In this document: piece after piece, positions 54,970-63,605 of the stretch
Numbering within the stretch: the stretch's first letter is position 1
Layout: each line of letters begins with the position of its first letter
Source of the DNA: Paraburkholderia solisilvae
Lineage (GTDB): Bacteria > Pseudomonadota > Gammaproteobacteria > Burkholderiales > Burkholderiaceae
Direction of reading: 5' to 3'
DNA length: 64,000 bases
Assembly: GCF_902859875.1 (NCBI RefSeq)
Contig: NZ_CADIKF010000024.1
Span: 42,999-106,998, forward strand
Notes under the pieces: generated by a model
Databases searched by the model: none
What the model was told of the DNA's origin: nothing
What the model saw: the letters and a program-made list of their open reading frames with translations, nothing else
Translations under genes and position numbers: made by a program

Positions 54970-55794
54970 ATGGAACGGAAATCTGTCGACGTGGACGGCG
55001 TTGCCGCCAGCTATCTGACCGCCGGCGCGGACACGAACAGCGCAAGGCCCGCCGTCGTGCTGTTGCACGGCACCTACTGGAGCCGCGTCTGGCAGCCGGT
55101 GCTCGAAGACCTCGCGGCGGCCGGGCTGCGGCCGATCGCCGTGGACCTGCCGGGGCTCGGGCGCTCGTCCGGCGAGCTCGACGTCGAACACGCGACGGTG
55201 CCGGCGCTTGCCGCATGGGTCGTGCGCTTTCTGCACGCGCTCGCTATCGATGGCCCGGTGTACGTCGCCGGGCATGACATCGGCGGCGGCATTGCGCAAC
55301 AGTTGCTGGTCGACGGCCAGATCGATGTGAGCCGCCTTGCGCTCGTGAACGGCGTGATGTTCGATTCATGGCCGGCGCCGAGCGTCGCGCGCTATCGCGA
55401 CCCCGCGGTCGCCGCCGCCACCACCGCCGGCGACATCCTCGCCGCTCGCCGCACATCGGTGATCGCGGCGCTCGCGCGCCCCGCGTCGGAGCAGGAAATC
55501 GCCGAGTACCTGGAGCCGTGGACCGACCCGCGCGTCGCCCGCTCGTGGCTCGCGCTCGCACGCGCGGCCGATGCGCGCTACACGCTCGAGCTCGTGCCGG
55601 CGCTGCGCGCATCGGCCGTGCCGAAGCTGCTGGTGTGGGGCGAGGACGACGCGTTTCAAAAGGTCGAGTACGCGGAGCGTTTCGTGCGCGAGATTCCGCA
55701 CACGACGCTCGTACGAATTGCCGCCGCGGGCCATATTCCGACCGAGAACAATCCGCAAGCGGTAGCGCACGCACTGATCGGCTTCTTTACGTGA
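54970..55794 (+). CDS. Alpha/beta hydrolase with Asp nucleophile (haloalkane dehalogenase/epoxide hydrolase-like)
   Basis: 274-aa protein. The nucleophile elbow is GHDIGG, so Asp103 replaces the usual Ser, the pattern of haloalkane dehalogenases and epoxide hydrolases. The oxyanion-side motif is LLHGTYWSRVW; GEDDAF supplies an acid and AAGHIPTENN the catalytic His255. The HG-TY-W segment differs from the HGNP(T/A)W of classical dehalogenases, so a distinct substrate is possible. The start at 54970 has AAAGGAGG upstream. Confidence 0.85.
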   Translation: MERKSVDVDGVAASYLTAGADTNSARPAVVLLHGTYWSRVWQPVLEDLAAAGLRPIAVDLPGLGRSSGELDVEHATVPALAAWVVRFLHALAIDGPVYVAGHDIGGGIAQQLLVDGQIDVSRLALVNGVMFDSWPAPSVARYRDPAVAAATTAGDILAARRTSVIAALARPASEQEIAEYLEPWTDPRVARSWLALARAADARYTLELVPALRASAVPKLLVWGEDDAFQKVEYAERFVREIPHTTLVRIAAAGHIPTENNPQAVAHALIGFFT

Positions 55795-55953
55795 CCGTGC
55801 GGGTGCGCGTGCGGGGCGTCGCAGCGACGCGCCATGCGAACCCGCGGCGCAAACGCCGCCGTGCAATCCCGGCAACGCGATACGTTATGATCTTCGCCGC
55901 AGGCACAAGAACGCGGCATCACATAGCGCATACGCCGACACCGGGAAGTCACA

Positions 55954-57309
55954 ATGACAAAACGCGACTCCGCGTTGCACCGCATTCAATCCGCAGAAAA
56001 CACGCCTGCGCGCCGCCGGTTGATGATCGTCGTCGCGCTGCTCGCACTTGGCGCGCTGGTCTGGGCCGCGTGGTCGATCGCCGAGCCCGCGTTCCATAGC
56101 CGGATCGTGATCACGACCGGTGCGGACGGCGGCATCTATCGCGGCTTTGCCGATCGTTACGCACCGCTGCTCAAACGCAAGGGCATCACACTCGATATCC
56201 GCGCGTCGTCGGGTTCGGTCGAAAACTATCAGCGGCTCACGGACCCGTCGAGCGAATACCAGGTCGGCTTTATCCAGTCAGGCACGGTCCGTCCGAAGGA
56301 TACGGACGATCTGCAGACTATCGCCGCGGTGTCGTACGAACCGATCTGGGTGTTCTACCGCGGCGCCGCGACGATCGACCGGCTCTCGCAGTTGCGCGGC
56401 AAGCGCATCTCGATCGGCGTGCCGGGCAGCGGACTGCTGCATGTCGCGCAGGTGCTGCTCGGCTTCGCCGAAGTCACGGGCAGCAACTCGACGCTCGTCG
56501 AAATGGACGCGAACGAGGCATACCGCAGCCTCGAAAACGGCACGCTCGATGCGGCGTTCTTTATCGGCCGTCCCGATGCGCCGATGCAGCAAACGCTGCT
56601 GAACAGCAACCTGAAGCTGATGAACTTCGTCCAAGCCGACGCGCTGGTGCAGAAATTCCCATCGCTCGCGAAGATTGTGTATCCGCGCGGCTCGACGAGC
56701 ATCGCGAACGATCTTCCGCCGGCCGACGTCACGCTGCTTGCCGCGACCGCGCAACTGGTCGCGAAAGACTCGCTGCATCCGGCGCTCGTGTCCGTGTTGC
56801 TGGAAGTAGCGAAGACCGTGCATGGCGGCGAAGACTATTTCACGCCGGTCGGCGCGTTTCCGAATCTGAACACCGCCGAATTTCCGGTCACCGACGAAAG
56901 CGCGCGCTACTTCAAGTCCGGGCCGCCGTTTCTGCAGCGCTACCTGCCGTTCTGGCTGGCGAGCTTCATCGAACGCCGCCTGCTGATCCTCGTGCCGTTT
57001 CTCGCCCTGCTGGTCGGTCTGCTGCAGGCGCTGCCGCGCATGCTCGAGTCGCGCATCAAGAAGCGCCTCGTCGTCTGGTATCGCGAGCTGAAGTCGCTCG
57101 AAGACGAAATCTGGAAAACCACTCAGCCATCCGCCGCGCAAATCGCGCAATGGCGCGACGAGATCGAAAGCATCGACGCGCATGCCGGGCAAATCCGGCT
57201 GCCGCAGCGTTACTTTCAGGATGTTTACGCATTGAAGCAGGCAATCGCCGTCGTGCGCAGCCGGATCGGGCAAATTGCCGCGCACGCCGGCCCGTCGTCC
57301 GTTCACTAG
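55954..57309 (+). CDS. TAXI-family solute-binding protein, membrane-anchored
   Basis: 451-aa protein. A hydrophobic helix at about 24-44 (signal anchor) precedes a periplasmic type II binding domain (ITTGADGGIYRGFADRYAP, RASSGSVENYQRL, GKRISIGVPGSG). A second helix at about 335-360 is followed by a cytoplasmic coiled-coil-like tail rich in charged residues. TAXI proteins normally feed TRAP transporters, but no TRAP permease gene is adjacent. The two-helix, tailed layout resembles orphan sensors or regulators more than a soluble binding protein. Confidence 0.85.
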   Translation: MTKRDSALHRIQSAENTPARRRLMIVVALLALGALVWAAWSIAEPAFHSRIVITTGADGGIYRGFADRYAPLLKRKGITLDIRASSGSVENYQRLTDPSSEYQVGFIQSGTVRPKDTDDLQTIAAVSYEPIWVFYRGAATIDRLSQLRGKRISIGVPGSGLLHVAQVLLGFAEVTGSNSTLVEMDANEAYRSLENGTLDAAFFIGRPDAPMQQTLLNSNLKLMNFVQADALVQKFPSLAKIVYPRGSTSIANDLPPADVTLLAATAQLVAKDSLHPALVSVLLEVAKTVHGGEDYFTPVGAFPNLNTAEFPVTDESARYFKSGPPFLQRYLPFWLASFIERRLLILVPFLALLVGLLQALPRMLESRIKKRLVVWYRELKSLEDEIWKTTQPSAAQIAQWRDEIESIDAHAGQIRLPQRYFQDVYALKQAIAVVRSRIGQIAAHAGPSSVH

Positions 57310-57515
57310 CCGTTTTCCGTTTCTTGCGCGCACCGCCCGGCCACACAACGTGCAGCCGTGCAGCCGTGCAGCCGGATTGTTCGCGAATCCGCGATTGTGA
57401 TTTGCGCTCACCTCGCTATCGTTGCCGCACCGAACTGCCCTACATTGCATTGAACGCTGTTGCGTCCGCTTAAAAGCCGCGCACAGGAACATCAACCGGA
57501 AGGATGAGGTGGGCA

Positions 57516-57872
57516 ATGGTGAAATATGTCGAAGCGATTGGACTGATCGGCGCGCTGGTCGTTTATCTGGTGCCGTCCCTCGAAGCGGATGCGCGCGAAC
57601 ATAGCAATGCGTTCGCCATCACGCTGATCAACGTATTTCTCGGCTGGACAGTAATCGGCTGGTTCGCGGCGCTGCGCGCGGCACGCGCGCCGGATGGCGC
57701 GAACCATCTGACGCACATCGCGCGGTCGAGCCGCGTGCTGATCGCGCGTGGCACCGTGGACAAGCTGATCGCGCACGTGCAAGGTTGCGCGCCGTTTCAG
57801 GCAGCGCTGGTCGAAGCGCGGATTGCCGAAGGGCGCCGTGTGAAGCCGCGCAGTAACTGCACGTTCAAGTAA
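57516..57872 (+). CDS. Superinfection-immunity (Imm) family small membrane protein
   Basis: 118-aa protein with two hydrophobic segments: GLIGALVVYLVPSLEAD and ITLINVFLGWTVIGWFAALRAA. The N-x-FLGWTxIGW core is the hallmark of the superinfection immunity family named after phage T4 Imm, also common as chromosomal genes. The C-terminal half is basic and soluble. The start at 57516 has GAGGTGG a few bases upstream; an ATG at 57504 is less well placed. No phage genes are nearby. Confidence 0.8.
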   Translation: MVKYVEAIGLIGALVVYLVPSLEADAREHSNAFAITLINVFLGWTVIGWFAALRAARAPDGANHLTHIARSSRVLIARGTVDKLIAHVQGCAPFQAALVEARIAEGRRVKPRSNCTFK

Positions 57873-57969
57873 CGCGTTGGGCTGTCACGGGCGATACGCG
57901 ACACGCACACCGTTGGTTGCACGCCGCGGTATCGCGCGCGGCGAAAGCCAGGTTTCACTCATACGATGC

Positions 57970-58010
57970 ACGGCCGGGACGCCAGTCCTCCCGGCCGTTT
58001 TTGTTTTTCT
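57970..58010 (+). terminator. Rho-independent terminator
   Basis: Stem CGGCCGGGA/TCCCGGCCG around a nine-base loop, followed by TTTTTGTTTTT. It separates the Imm-type gene from the MFS gene. Confidence 0.9.
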
Positions 58011-58139
58011 CCGCTTTTCTTTTGCGCTCGCGCCACCCGCCATTCCTTAAAACTCGCAAGCTTCATGTGCGGCGCCCAGCAGGGAATCGATTCCTTGACG
58101 ATAATCGAATGCCTTGTCTTTCAAACAGACTGGTATTCG

Positions 58140-59357
58140 ATGCAAACCGCTTCCGGCACGCCGCGCACGTCCACCGCTTTCCTGCTTGTCGCGCTCGCGT
58201 TCGTCATCAACATGATGGGCACGACGCTTCCCACCGCGGTCTATCGCTACTATGTGGCCGCGTACGGTTTCACCCCCACCACCATCACCGTGATCTACGC
58301 GTCGTATGCGTTCGGCGTGCTGGCTGCGTTGCTGCTGGTCGGCAACTGGTCGGATCAGCTGGGCCGCAAACGGATGCTCACCTATGGGCTGCTCGCGTCC
58401 GCCGCGTCGGCGATTGTGTTTCTTGCGAGCAGCAGTCTGCCCGGGCTGATGGCGGGGCGCCTGCTATCCGGCGTCTCGGCCGGCATCTTCACCGGCACCG
58501 CGACCGTCGCGGTGATCGAAGCCGCACCGGCCGCGTGGCGCAATGCGGCGACGCTCGCGGCGACCGCATCCAATATGCTCGGCCTTGGCTGCGGCCCGGT
58601 GGCCGGCGGCCTGATCGTCGAGTATCTGCCCGCGCCGCTGCGCATGCCTTACGCGGTGCATCTCGTGCTCGTCGGCATCGCGCTGCTCGCGGTGCGCAGC
58701 GTGCCCGAAACCGCGCGCGTCGCGGCCCATGCAAAGTTGCGCATGCAACGTATCGGCTTGCCCAAACCGGTGCGCGGCGTGTTCGTGCCGGCCGCACTGT
58801 CGGGTTTCGCGGGCTTCGTGGTGGTCGGCTTTTTCGCCGCGGTCGCGCCGCAGCTGATGCGCAGCGCGCTCGGTTTTCACAGCAATGTCGCAATCGGCCT
58901 CGTCGTGTTTCTGCTGTTCGCTTCATCCGCGCTCGGCCAGACCGTTCAAAGCCGGTTCGCCCCGCGCTGGAGACAGCCCGCCGGTTGCATCGGTCTGATC
59001 GCGGGCCTGCTGCTCGTCGCGCTCAGCGCCGCCGCCAGCGCCAGCAGCGCATTGCTCGCGGGCACCGTGCTCGCCGGTCTGGGCCAGGGCGCGAGCTTTC
59101 GCGCCGGGCTCGGCGAACTCACCGCGCGCAGCCCGGCGGATGCACGGGCGGCCGTCACGTCGGCATACTTCGTCGTGCTCTATGTCGCGATTTCGCTGCC
59201 GATCATCGGTCTCGGCATTGCGACGCAGCGCACCGATATCCGGCACGCAACGCTGCTGTTCGCGGCGGCGACCATCGCGCTCGTCATCGTCGCGCTCGGT
59301 ATTCTGTTGCGCGGCAAGCATCTCGCGCGCTTCGACGGCAATGCGCTGCGCGAATGA
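58140..59357 (+). CDS. MFS transporter
   Basis: 405-aa major facilitator protein with 12 predicted helices. The loop 2-3 signature reads GNWSDQLGRKRML (the G-x3-D-x2-GR-R motif), and CGPVAGGLIVEYLP is a motif C-like segment in helix 5, suggesting an exporter. The start MQTASGTPRTS at 58140 gives normal topology; the longer in-frame N-terminus is not needed. Substrate unknown. Confidence 0.88.
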   Translation: MQTASGTPRTSTAFLLVALAFVINMMGTTLPTAVYRYYVAAYGFTPTTITVIYASYAFGVLAALLLVGNWSDQLGRKRMLTYGLLASAASAIVFLASSSLPGLMAGRLLSGVSAGIFTGTATVAVIEAAPAAWRNAATLAATASNMLGLGCGPVAGGLIVEYLPAPLRMPYAVHLVLVGIALLAVRSVPETARVAAHAKLRMQRIGLPKPVRGVFVPAALSGFAGFVVVGFFAAVAPQLMRSALGFHSNVAIGLVVFLLFASSALGQTVQSRFAPRWRQPAGCIGLIAGLLLVALSAAASASSALLAGTVLAGLGQGASFRAGLGELTARSPADARAAVTSAYFVVLYVAISLPIIGLGIATQRTDIRHATLLFAAATIALVIVALGILLRGKHLARFDGNALRE

Positions 59358-59545
59358 CATTCATGAGCGCCGTGCCGCTGCCGCTCGTGCGCGGCCGGGC
59401 CGGGCTCGATGGATCTTCCGTGCGAAACAGAGGAAACAGGAGAAGCAGACGAAACGGGGAAAACAGGGAATAGGCCGCGCGATCGAACGTTCTCGTCTGT
59501 ATCGGTGGTGCTCCACCTGTTCTGCGACCGTCATCGCCCGCGCTC

Positions 59546-60742
59546 ATGAAACTTGCCGACCTCGCCACGCCATCGTTCGTTGCCGACCCCTACCCCGTCT
59601 TTGAAGCGCTGCGCGCGGAAGGGCCGCTCGTGCCGATCGGGACGGATTCGATGATTTCCGGCCATTACGATATTGTCGACAAGGTGCTGCACGACCGGCG
59701 CATGGTCCACAATTTCGAAAATTCCGTGCGCGTGCGCTACGGCGAAGAGGGGGCGCGCCAGCCGGTGCTGCGGGGCTTCAGCCGCATGTTCCTGCTGATG
59801 AACCCGCCCGTGCATACCCGCCTGCGCGGGCTGATGATGAAAGCATTCAACGCAAGGCAAATCGAAACGCTGCGCGACATCGCACAGGCGAGCGCGCAGC
59901 GCCTCATCGACCGGTTCGAAAGCGGCGGCACGGCGGACATCATGTCCGTCTACGCGAAGCAGTTTCCGATTGAAATCATCTGCCGGATGCTGAATGTGCC
60001 GGTCGAGCACGCTGAAAAACTCGGCCGTGCGATTGCGCATGTGGCGAAGATGCTCGACACCGCGCCGGTCGATGCGGCGCAGCTCGCCACCTCCAACGAC
60101 GCATACCTGACACTCGAGCGTTACTTCTCCGAGGTGGTCGAAGCGCGCCGCGAGCAGACCGGCACCGATCTGATCTCGATGCTGCTCACCGTCGAGGAAA
60201 ACGGCGATACGCTCACGCACGATGAAATTGTCGCGAATGTCATCCTGCTCTACCTCGGCGGTCACGAAACCACATCGAACATGATCGGCAACGCGCTGAT
60301 CGCGCTGCAGCGGCATCCGCAGCAGTTCGATGCGCTCAAGCAGGACATGACGAAGCTGCCCAATGCGATCCTCGAATGCCTGCGCTATGACGGCTCCGCG
60401 CAGGCGTCGGGCCGCACCGCGAGCGAAGACATGGAAATCGCCGGCATTGCGGTGCCGAAGAACACCATCGTCTACCTGTCGCTCGGCGCGGCGAACCGCG
60501 ACCCGGCGAAGTTCGATCGTCCCGATCAGCTCGATATCGATCGCGAGCTCACGCGCGTGATCACGTTCGGCGGCGGCGTGCACCACTGTCTCGGTTATCG
60601 CCTCGCCATGCTGGAACTGGAGACCGCGCTTGGCGTACTGCTGACGCGGCTGCCGCGCCTGACGCTCAGCGGGCTCGACAATCTGCAATGGAATGGCCGC
60701 AGCAGCCTGCGCGGCGTGGAATCGTTGACCGCGCACTGGTAA
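59546..60742 (+). CDS. Cytochrome P450
   Basis: 398-aa soluble bacterial P450. The I-helix oxygen-binding motif is LGGHETTS, the K-helix E-x-x-R is ECLR, and the haem loop is FGGGVHHCLG with Cys348 as axial ligand. Length is full. No ferredoxin or reductase gene is adjacent, so redox partners come from elsewhere. It follows the MFS gene by about 190 nt on the same strand; a joint role in metabolite processing and export is possible but not shown. Confidence 0.95.
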   Translation: MKLADLATPSFVADPYPVFEALRAEGPLVPIGTDSMISGHYDIVDKVLHDRRMVHNFENSVRVRYGEEGARQPVLRGFSRMFLLMNPPVHTRLRGLMMKAFNARQIETLRDIAQASAQRLIDRFESGGTADIMSVYAKQFPIEIICRMLNVPVEHAEKLGRAIAHVAKMLDTAPVDAAQLATSNDAYLTLERYFSEVVEARREQTGTDLISMLLTVEENGDTLTHDEIVANVILLYLGGHETTSNMIGNALIALQRHPQQFDALKQDMTKLPNAILECLRYDGSAQASGRTASEDMEIAGIAVPKNTIVYLSLGAANRDPAKFDRPDQLDIDRELTRVITFGGGVHHCLGYRLAMLELETALGVLLTRLPRLTLSGLDNLQWNGRSSLRGVESLTAHW

Positions 60743-60966
60743 TGGCGGCGCGCGTGATACGCGCGCATAGCAGGTGTGAACGCGGGTGGCGCGCGGCGCG
60801 CCGTCCATCGGCGGCAAGGGCGACCGGTGTTGGCGTTGGCGTTGGCATCGAAACAGCACCGGCACCGACAAAAACCGCTAGCGGAAGGCACCAGAAAGGC
60901 ACACAGGCGATAATCCGTCCTCACGCCCTTTCAAGGGCCTTTCCTTCGCGCCACGCCCGCTCGCTT

Positions 60967-62874
60967 ATGACGCCGTCTTCCGATTCGCCGCGCACCGACG
61001 CGCAATACCTGCAGGCTGCCGCCCTGCTGTTCTCGAACCAGCGTTTCGCCGACGCACTCTCGGCGCTGCAACCGATCCTCCAGCACGCCGCAGCGAGCCC
61101 GACGCGCGCGGCGGCGTTCAATCTGGCGGGCGTATGCGCGCAAAATCTCGAGCAACTGGAAGACGCCGAACGCTTCTGGCGGCGTGCGCTCGAAGACAAT
61201 CCCGATTTCGCGGAAGCGCACTGCAATCTCGGCAGCCTCGAGCGGCGTGCCGGACGCGTCGCCGAAGCGGAAGCGAGCTTTCGCGCGGCCATCGCGTGCC
61301 GCGCGGACTACGTCGAGGCGCACTACAACCTCGGGCTGCTGCTGCATCGCGCCGGCCGTCTGCCGGAAGCGGAGGCGGCCTATCGCAGGACCATCGAGCT
61401 GCGCCCGAATCTCGCGACCGCGCACAACAACCTCGGCGCGCTGCTGCACGAAGCGCGCCGCCTCGATGAAGCACAGGCCGCGTATGTGCAGGCGCTAGCC
61501 GGCAATCCCGAGTACGGCGAAGCGTATTTCAATCTCGGCAAACTGCTGATCGACCGCGAACGGCTGCAGGAAGCCGAAGTCATGTATCGGGCCGCGCTCG
61601 TCGCGCAGCCTGACCTCGTGCAGGCGCATCACCATCTCGGCTCGCTGCTGAATCTGCTCAGACGCTTCGATGAAGCGGAGGCATCGCTGCGGCAGGCGCT
61701 GCGGCTCGCGCCGCATCTGCCCGAGCTGCATACGAGCCTCGCGGGCACGCTGATCGAATCCGATCGCAACGTCGATGCCGAGGCAGCCTGCCGCACCGCG
61801 CTCGCGTTTCGCGACGACGATCCCCACGCGCTGCACACGCTCGGCATCGCGCTGTACCGGCAGGGCCGCATCGACGAAGCCGAGGCCGCGTATCGCCGCG
61901 CGCTCGGCAGCGCGCCTGAACTCGCGTCCGCGAAATTCGGCCTCGCCACGCTGCTGCTGCAGGAACAACGCTACGAAGAAGGCTGGCCACTTTATGAAGC
62001 GCGTCACGCGCGCAGCGATACGCAAAAGCGCGCGCGAACGCCGGATGTCGCCTGCCCGCGCTGGCAAGGCGAGCCGCTCAACGGCAAGTCCTTGCTGATC
62101 TGGCGCGAACAGGGCTTCGGCGACGCGCTGCAGTTCGGCCGCTATATCCGGTTGTTGAAAGATCAAGGCGTCGCGCACCTCGCCTTCGCGTGTCCGCCGG
62201 CGTTGAGCCGGCTGTTCGCGAGCGTCGACGGCATCGATGCGGTGCTCGATACGCACACCGCGGTCGCGCAAGGTTCGTACGACTACTGGACCTTCCTGCT
62301 GAGCGTGCCGGGCCTGCTGCACAACAGAACACCACCGCCCGCGCAGTTCATCACCGCCGACGCCGCCCTCGTCGACGCCTGGCGCGGCCGGCTCGCGGGC
62401 CTTGCCGGCCGCAAGATCGGTCTAGTCTGGAAAGGCAACCCGAAGCACGTCAACGACCACAAGCGCTCGCTGCCGTCGCTCGACACGCTCGCGCCGCTGT
62501 GGACGCTTGCCGATACCCACTTCGTCAGCCTGCAAAAAGGCGCGGGCGAGGACGAAGCGCGCTTCGCGCCGGCCGACCGGCCGATCCTGCCGCTCGCCGC
62601 GGACCTGACGGACTTCGCGGACACGGCGGCGGTCGTCGCGCAACTCGATCTGCTGATCTGCGTCGATACGGCGCTCGCGCATCTGGCCGGCGCGCTCGGC
62701 AAGCCGTGCTGGGTGATGCTGCCGGCCACCGACAACGAATGGCGCTGGACGCGCGAGCGCAGCGGTCGCGCGTCGTCGTGGTATCCGGAAAACGTGCGCG
62801 CGTTCCGGCAGACAGAACCGGGCAACTGGGCGCAGGTGGTCGAGGCGATGCGGGCGGCCCTCGAACAGCGCTGA
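60967..62874 (+). CDS. TPR-repeat protein with C-terminal GT9-like glycosyltransferase domain
   Basis: 635-aa protein. Residues about 15-345 hold eight to nine tetratricopeptide repeats with the W/L-G-A-P pattern (for example EAHYNLGLLLHRAGRLPEAEAAYRR). The C-terminal 270 residues contain LIWREQGFGDALQFGRYI, IGLVWKGNPKHVND and CVDTALAHLAGALGKPCWV, like ADP-heptose/GT9-type GT-B transferases fused to TPRs. Such proteins glycosylate flagellin, pili or other surface targets in several bacteria. The start MTPSSDSPRTD at 60967 avoids an Arg-rich extension. Confidence 0.87.
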   Translation: MTPSSDSPRTDAQYLQAAALLFSNQRFADALSALQPILQHAAASPTRAAAFNLAGVCAQNLEQLEDAERFWRRALEDNPDFAEAHCNLGSLERRAGRVAEAEASFRAAIACRADYVEAHYNLGLLLHRAGRLPEAEAAYRRTIELRPNLATAHNNLGALLHEARRLDEAQAAYVQALAGNPEYGEAYFNLGKLLIDRERLQEAEVMYRAALVAQPDLVQAHHHLGSLLNLLRRFDEAEASLRQALRLAPHLPELHTSLAGTLIESDRNVDAEAACRTALAFRDDDPHALHTLGIALYRQGRIDEAEAAYRRALGSAPELASAKFGLATLLLQEQRYEEGWPLYEARHARSDTQKRARTPDVACPRWQGEPLNGKSLLIWREQGFGDALQFGRYIRLLKDQGVAHLAFACPPALSRLFASVDGIDAVLDTHTAVAQGSYDYWTFLLSVPGLLHNRTPPPAQFITADAALVDAWRGRLAGLAGRKIGLVWKGNPKHVNDHKRSLPSLDTLAPLWTLADTHFVSLQKGAGEDEARFAPADRPILPLAADLTDFADTAAVVAQLDLLICVDTALAHLAGALGKPCWVMLPATDNEWRWTRERSGRASSWYPENVRAFRQTEPGNWAQVVEAMRAALEQR

Positions 62875-62955
62875 TTGCCGGGCGCGGCGCCGCGGGTTGT
62901 GCATGCACGCAGCGCATTGCATGTCGCCCGGCGCATCGACCGCAAGTCGACGCTG

Positions 62956-63110
62956 CATGTCGCTCCTGCACGTCGCCCCTGCATGTCGCCCCTGCATGTC
63001 GCCCCTGCATGTCGCCCCTGCATGTCGCCCCTGCATGTCGCCCCTGCATGTCGCCCCTGCACGTCGCCCTGCATGTCGCTCCTGCACGTCGCCCCTGCAC
63101 GTCGCCCTCG
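62956..63110. repeat. 13-bp tandem repeat array
   Basis: About eleven copies of CATGTCGCCCCTG with T/C and C/T variants (CACGTCGCCCCTG, CATGTCGCTCCTG); the central six copies are identical. It lies between the TPR-glycosyltransferase gene and the convergent YCII gene. A 13-bp unit is not a multiple of three, so it is unlikely to be coding. Confidence 0.95.
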
Positions 63111-63155
63111 CGCGTCACCCGGGGCGTCGCCCGCGGCGCACCACATGCCGCTCGC

Positions 63156-63605
63156 CTATCGACCGCCGGAGCGCTCGCCGTGCGCGTTGCGCTCCGCCGC
63201 GTCGCGCAGCCGCGCTTCCTGCTCGCGCAGCTCGGGCGTCATCGCATCGCCGAAATCCGCGGCTTCGAAAAGCGGCCGGATCTCGATCTCCGATTCGCTC
63301 TCCATCGGGTTCGGGCAGCGCTTGACCCATTCGACTGCTTCGTCCATCGACGCGACCTGCCAGAGCCAGAACCCCGCGACGAGCTCGCCGACCTGCGCGA
63401 ACGGTCCGTCGCTGACGCTGCGCGCGCTGCCCGCAAAGCGCACGCGCCTGCCGCGCGCGCTCGGCTGCAAGCCCTCGCCCGCCACCATCACGCCGGCCTT
63501 CACCAGTTCCTCGTTGAAGCGGCCCATCGCCGCCAGCAACGCGGTGCTGGGGAGCTTGCCCGCCTCTGATTCCTGCGTTGCTTTCACCATCACCATGACG
63601 CGCAT
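63156..63605 (-). CDS. YCII/DGPF-domain protein
   Basis: 149-aa protein of the YCII-related family. It starts MRVMVMVKATQESEAG and has the SDGPFAQVGELVAGFWLWQV block with the DGPF motif, followed by AVEWVKRCPNP. Such genes usually sit next to an ECF sigma factor gene; any such partner would be beyond the right edge. The start at 63605 is preceded by AAGGAGGAC. Confidence 0.9.
   Translation of the reverse strand: MRVMVMVKATQESEAGKLPSTALLAAMGRFNEELVKAGVMVAGEGLQPSARGRRVRFAGSARSVSDGPFAQVGELVAGFWLWQVASMDEAVEWVKRCPNPMESESEIEIRPLFEAADFGDAMTPELREQEARLRDAAERNAHGERSGGR

Noticed and set aside
57917..59473. 518-codon frame over the MFS gene
   Set aside because: Out-of-frame shadow; no hydrophobic helices, whereas the other frame encodes a complete 12-helix transporter.
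62422..63118. Minus-strand frames with GATCRGDMQGRH-type peptide repeats
   Set aside because: The peptide repeats come from the 13-bp DNA array read in frame by chance and run antisense into the TPR-glycosyltransferase gene.
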